A stretch of 24,348 nt of DNA from a virus. Below, in pieces: positions 23,105 through 24,348 of the stretch. Both the position numbers and the translations under genes were made by a program. Each line of letters starts with the position of its first letter. Position 1 is the stretch's first letter. The stretch lies in IMG/VR virus record IMGVR_UViG_3300047491_000751, positions 1 through 24,348 of that record. One strand, given 5' to 3'. Under the pieces are notes generated by a model. The model was not told where the DNA came from. It did not search any database and was given only the letters and a program-made list of their open reading frames with translations.

Positions 23105-24348
23105 AAGATGGCCAAGATACTTAAACGAAGATGATGAGTTCTGGATTGCTCATTACGAAATAGATGAATTAGAATTTCGTAAATATTGGGATTTCCTTCG
23201 GAGTTTTCCTAAACAACCATTACAAGTGTGGACAAAAGTTACTTGGTCCAATGAGATAATGGTTTATGAATGGTGTATATTAGGCCGTGCCCAAATGTAT
23301 CCAGATGGCTATGGAGGTTTTTGCACAATAGAACGAATTGAGGTTTATAATAGGTATGATGAATTGATTGATTATCGAGATTATTCACAAGAAGAAATGA
23401 CGACTCATACACATTGGACTATACCAAACCAGTCAGATGATAAATTTTATGCAAGAATATATTATTACGGATATGACGATTATAAAGACGTTGGATTTCC
23501 TCAAGAAGAAGACCCGGTAGATGACGTTTATCAGACAAACTCTTATTTAGATGAATTTGCAAGCGAATTAGGACTTAAAAGAAGGGAGTTTGCTGTGGTT
23601 CCATTATCAAAAATAAAAGAAACCCATCCAAAAGGTTATTTATATCTAATAGAACAAGATTATTGGTTTGAAAAACGTCTCTTATCAGAATACAATGTGC
23701 GTAATACAACAAGAATAACAAATTCAAGGAACAAATTAACTTCAAATGTAGCTACGTGCACAAACGATTCAAATAGTATAATAGGTTTTTTAGCTTTTGG
23801 TGATTCAGAATTAGAAATAGATACAAGTGTTCATAAGATGGGAGAACAAAGTTTAAAGGTCTTATCACCCGGAATCGAAGGACATCATGGAATACGGATT
23901 ATGGTCACAACTGGAATGTTAAACAGCTATACATTTTCAGGATGGGTACTTATACCAGAAGACAAAACCATAGAAATTGTTGCTTATTATTCAAATGATA
24001 TAAATCCTTATCCAGAACATACAATAACTGGAACCGGTGATTGGTATCCTTTCGAGTATTCTTTCACTAATTCAAGCAGAAATAATGTAACAAGTTTGGT
24101 TATTAAAACTGGTGAAACTGATGAGTTTGAATTTAATATCGGTCAGTTACAATTTGAAACTGGCATGATTGCGAATGATTTTGAGTTCCCAAGAAAAATA
24201 GTGGATAAAGAGGTTAGGTTTAGTGAAACTTTGTTAGACAGTTATGGTAGAAGAATCATGGGATTAAATATTATAGTTCCAGAATCAAGACGTGTAGATG
24301 TGTTGGTGCATGATAAAACTGTATATCTTACTGGATATGAAGTTAATG
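23094..24348 (+). CDS. Partial tail-tip/fibre protein with carbohydrate-binding-like domain
   Basis: Starts at ATG 23094 after GGTGA, overlaps the gpJ-like gene by 11 bases, and runs off the right edge; 418 residues are visible. It lies where P2-like viruses encode gpI and fibre genes. Residues 1-100 are Trp/Tyr/Glu-rich (MLRKRWPRYLNEDDEFWIAH) without a clear gpI match. Residues 225-363 look like a CBM-type beta sandwich: QSLKVLSPG, YTFSGWVLIPEDKTIEIVAYY, then the W-centred TGTGDWYPFEYSFT and FNIGQLQFETGMIANDFEF, a common pattern in phage fibres. The remainder continues as strands. It probably binds host surface sugars; the true C-terminus and fibre type are unseen. Confidence 0.7.
   Translation, partial: MLRKRWPRYLNEDDEFWIAHYEIDELEFRKYWDFLRSFPKQPLQVWTKVTWSNEIMVYEWCILGRAQMYPDGYGGFCTIERIEVYNRYDELIDYRDYSQEEMTTHTHWTIPNQSDDKFYARIYYYGYDDYKDVGFPQEEDPVDDVYQTNSYLDEFASELGLKRREFAVVPLSKIKETHPKGYLYLIEQDYWFEKRLLSEYNVRNTTRITNSRNKLTSNVATCTNDSNSIIGFLAFGDSELEIDTSVHKMGEQSLKVLSPGIEGHHGIRIMVTTGMLNSYTFSGWVLIPEDKTIEIVAYYSNDINPYPEHTITGTGDWYPFEYSFTNSSRNNVTSLVIKTGETDEFEFNIGQLQFETGMIANDFEFPRKIVDKEVRFSETLLDSYGRRIMGLNIIVPESRRVDVLVHDKTVYLTGYEVN

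Noticed and set aside
1-24348. tRNA genes, CRISPR arrays, insertion sequences, integrase or attachment sites
   Set aside because: No cloverleaf-like segment, no regularly spaced repeats, no transposase or recombinase motifs, and no long direct repeats were seen by eye on either strand.

Overview
This window looks like the morphogenesis half of a tailed virus or provirus with a contractile tail (myovirus layout), infecting an archaeon, most likely a methanogen of the Methanobacteriales. No integrase, tRNA or clear host gene is visible, so free virus and integrated provirus cannot be told apart. The archaeal reading rests on four things: AT-rich DNA with heavy AGA/AGG/ATA codon use; a recurrent GGTGA(T) ribosome binding site 4-7 bases before most starts; TATA boxes about 25-40 bases before operon starts; and tail-tip proteins with transglutaminase-like cysteine-protease domains, a fold that the known pseudomurein endoisopeptidases of methanogen viruses use. 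The host assignment is inference.

Left arm (1-2107, minus strand): a tightly coupled leftward operon. It encodes a winged-helix-like small protein, an acidic small protein, a Cys-containing small protein, a 444-residue protein built like an ATP-dependent DNA ligase but lacking the catalytic lysine, and the start of a coiled-coil protein cut by the window edge. A 108-base divergent promoter region (2108-2215) separates it from the rightward genes.

Packaging and head (2216-11048, plus strand): large terminase, portal, a two-helix membrane protein, two small unknown proteins, a GT-A type glycosyltransferase, a zinc-ribbon miniprotein and a HARE-HTH-like protein. After a second promoter come a prohead protease joined to a coiled-coil scaffold (with an internal start that could make the scaffold alone), a decoration-like protein, the HK97-fold major capsid protein, a small basic protein, two head-tail connector proteins and an HK97 gp10-like neck protein.

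Tail (11053-24348, plus strand): a tail-terminator candidate, a 59-residue miniprotein, contractile sheath, tube, and a hairpin with a T tract. Then follow the tail assembly chaperone with a -1 frameshift extension, a 1192-residue tape measure, and a tail protein with a candidate cysteine-peptidase domain. The last group is a gpD-like hub carrying a zinc-binding insertion and a C-terminal transglutaminase-like domain, a spike, a gp25-like wedge, a gpJ-like wedge, and a partial tail-tip protein with a carbohydrate-binding-module-like domain. The order matches P2/Mu-like contractile tails.

Most distinctive points: the apparently dead ligase; two adjacent tail genes each carrying a candidate wall-cleaving cysteine protease, one within the hub; the nested scaffold start; the chaperone frameshift at a non-classical slip site; and a glycosyltransferase inside the head gene cluster. 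There is no gene-free stretch above 300 bases.
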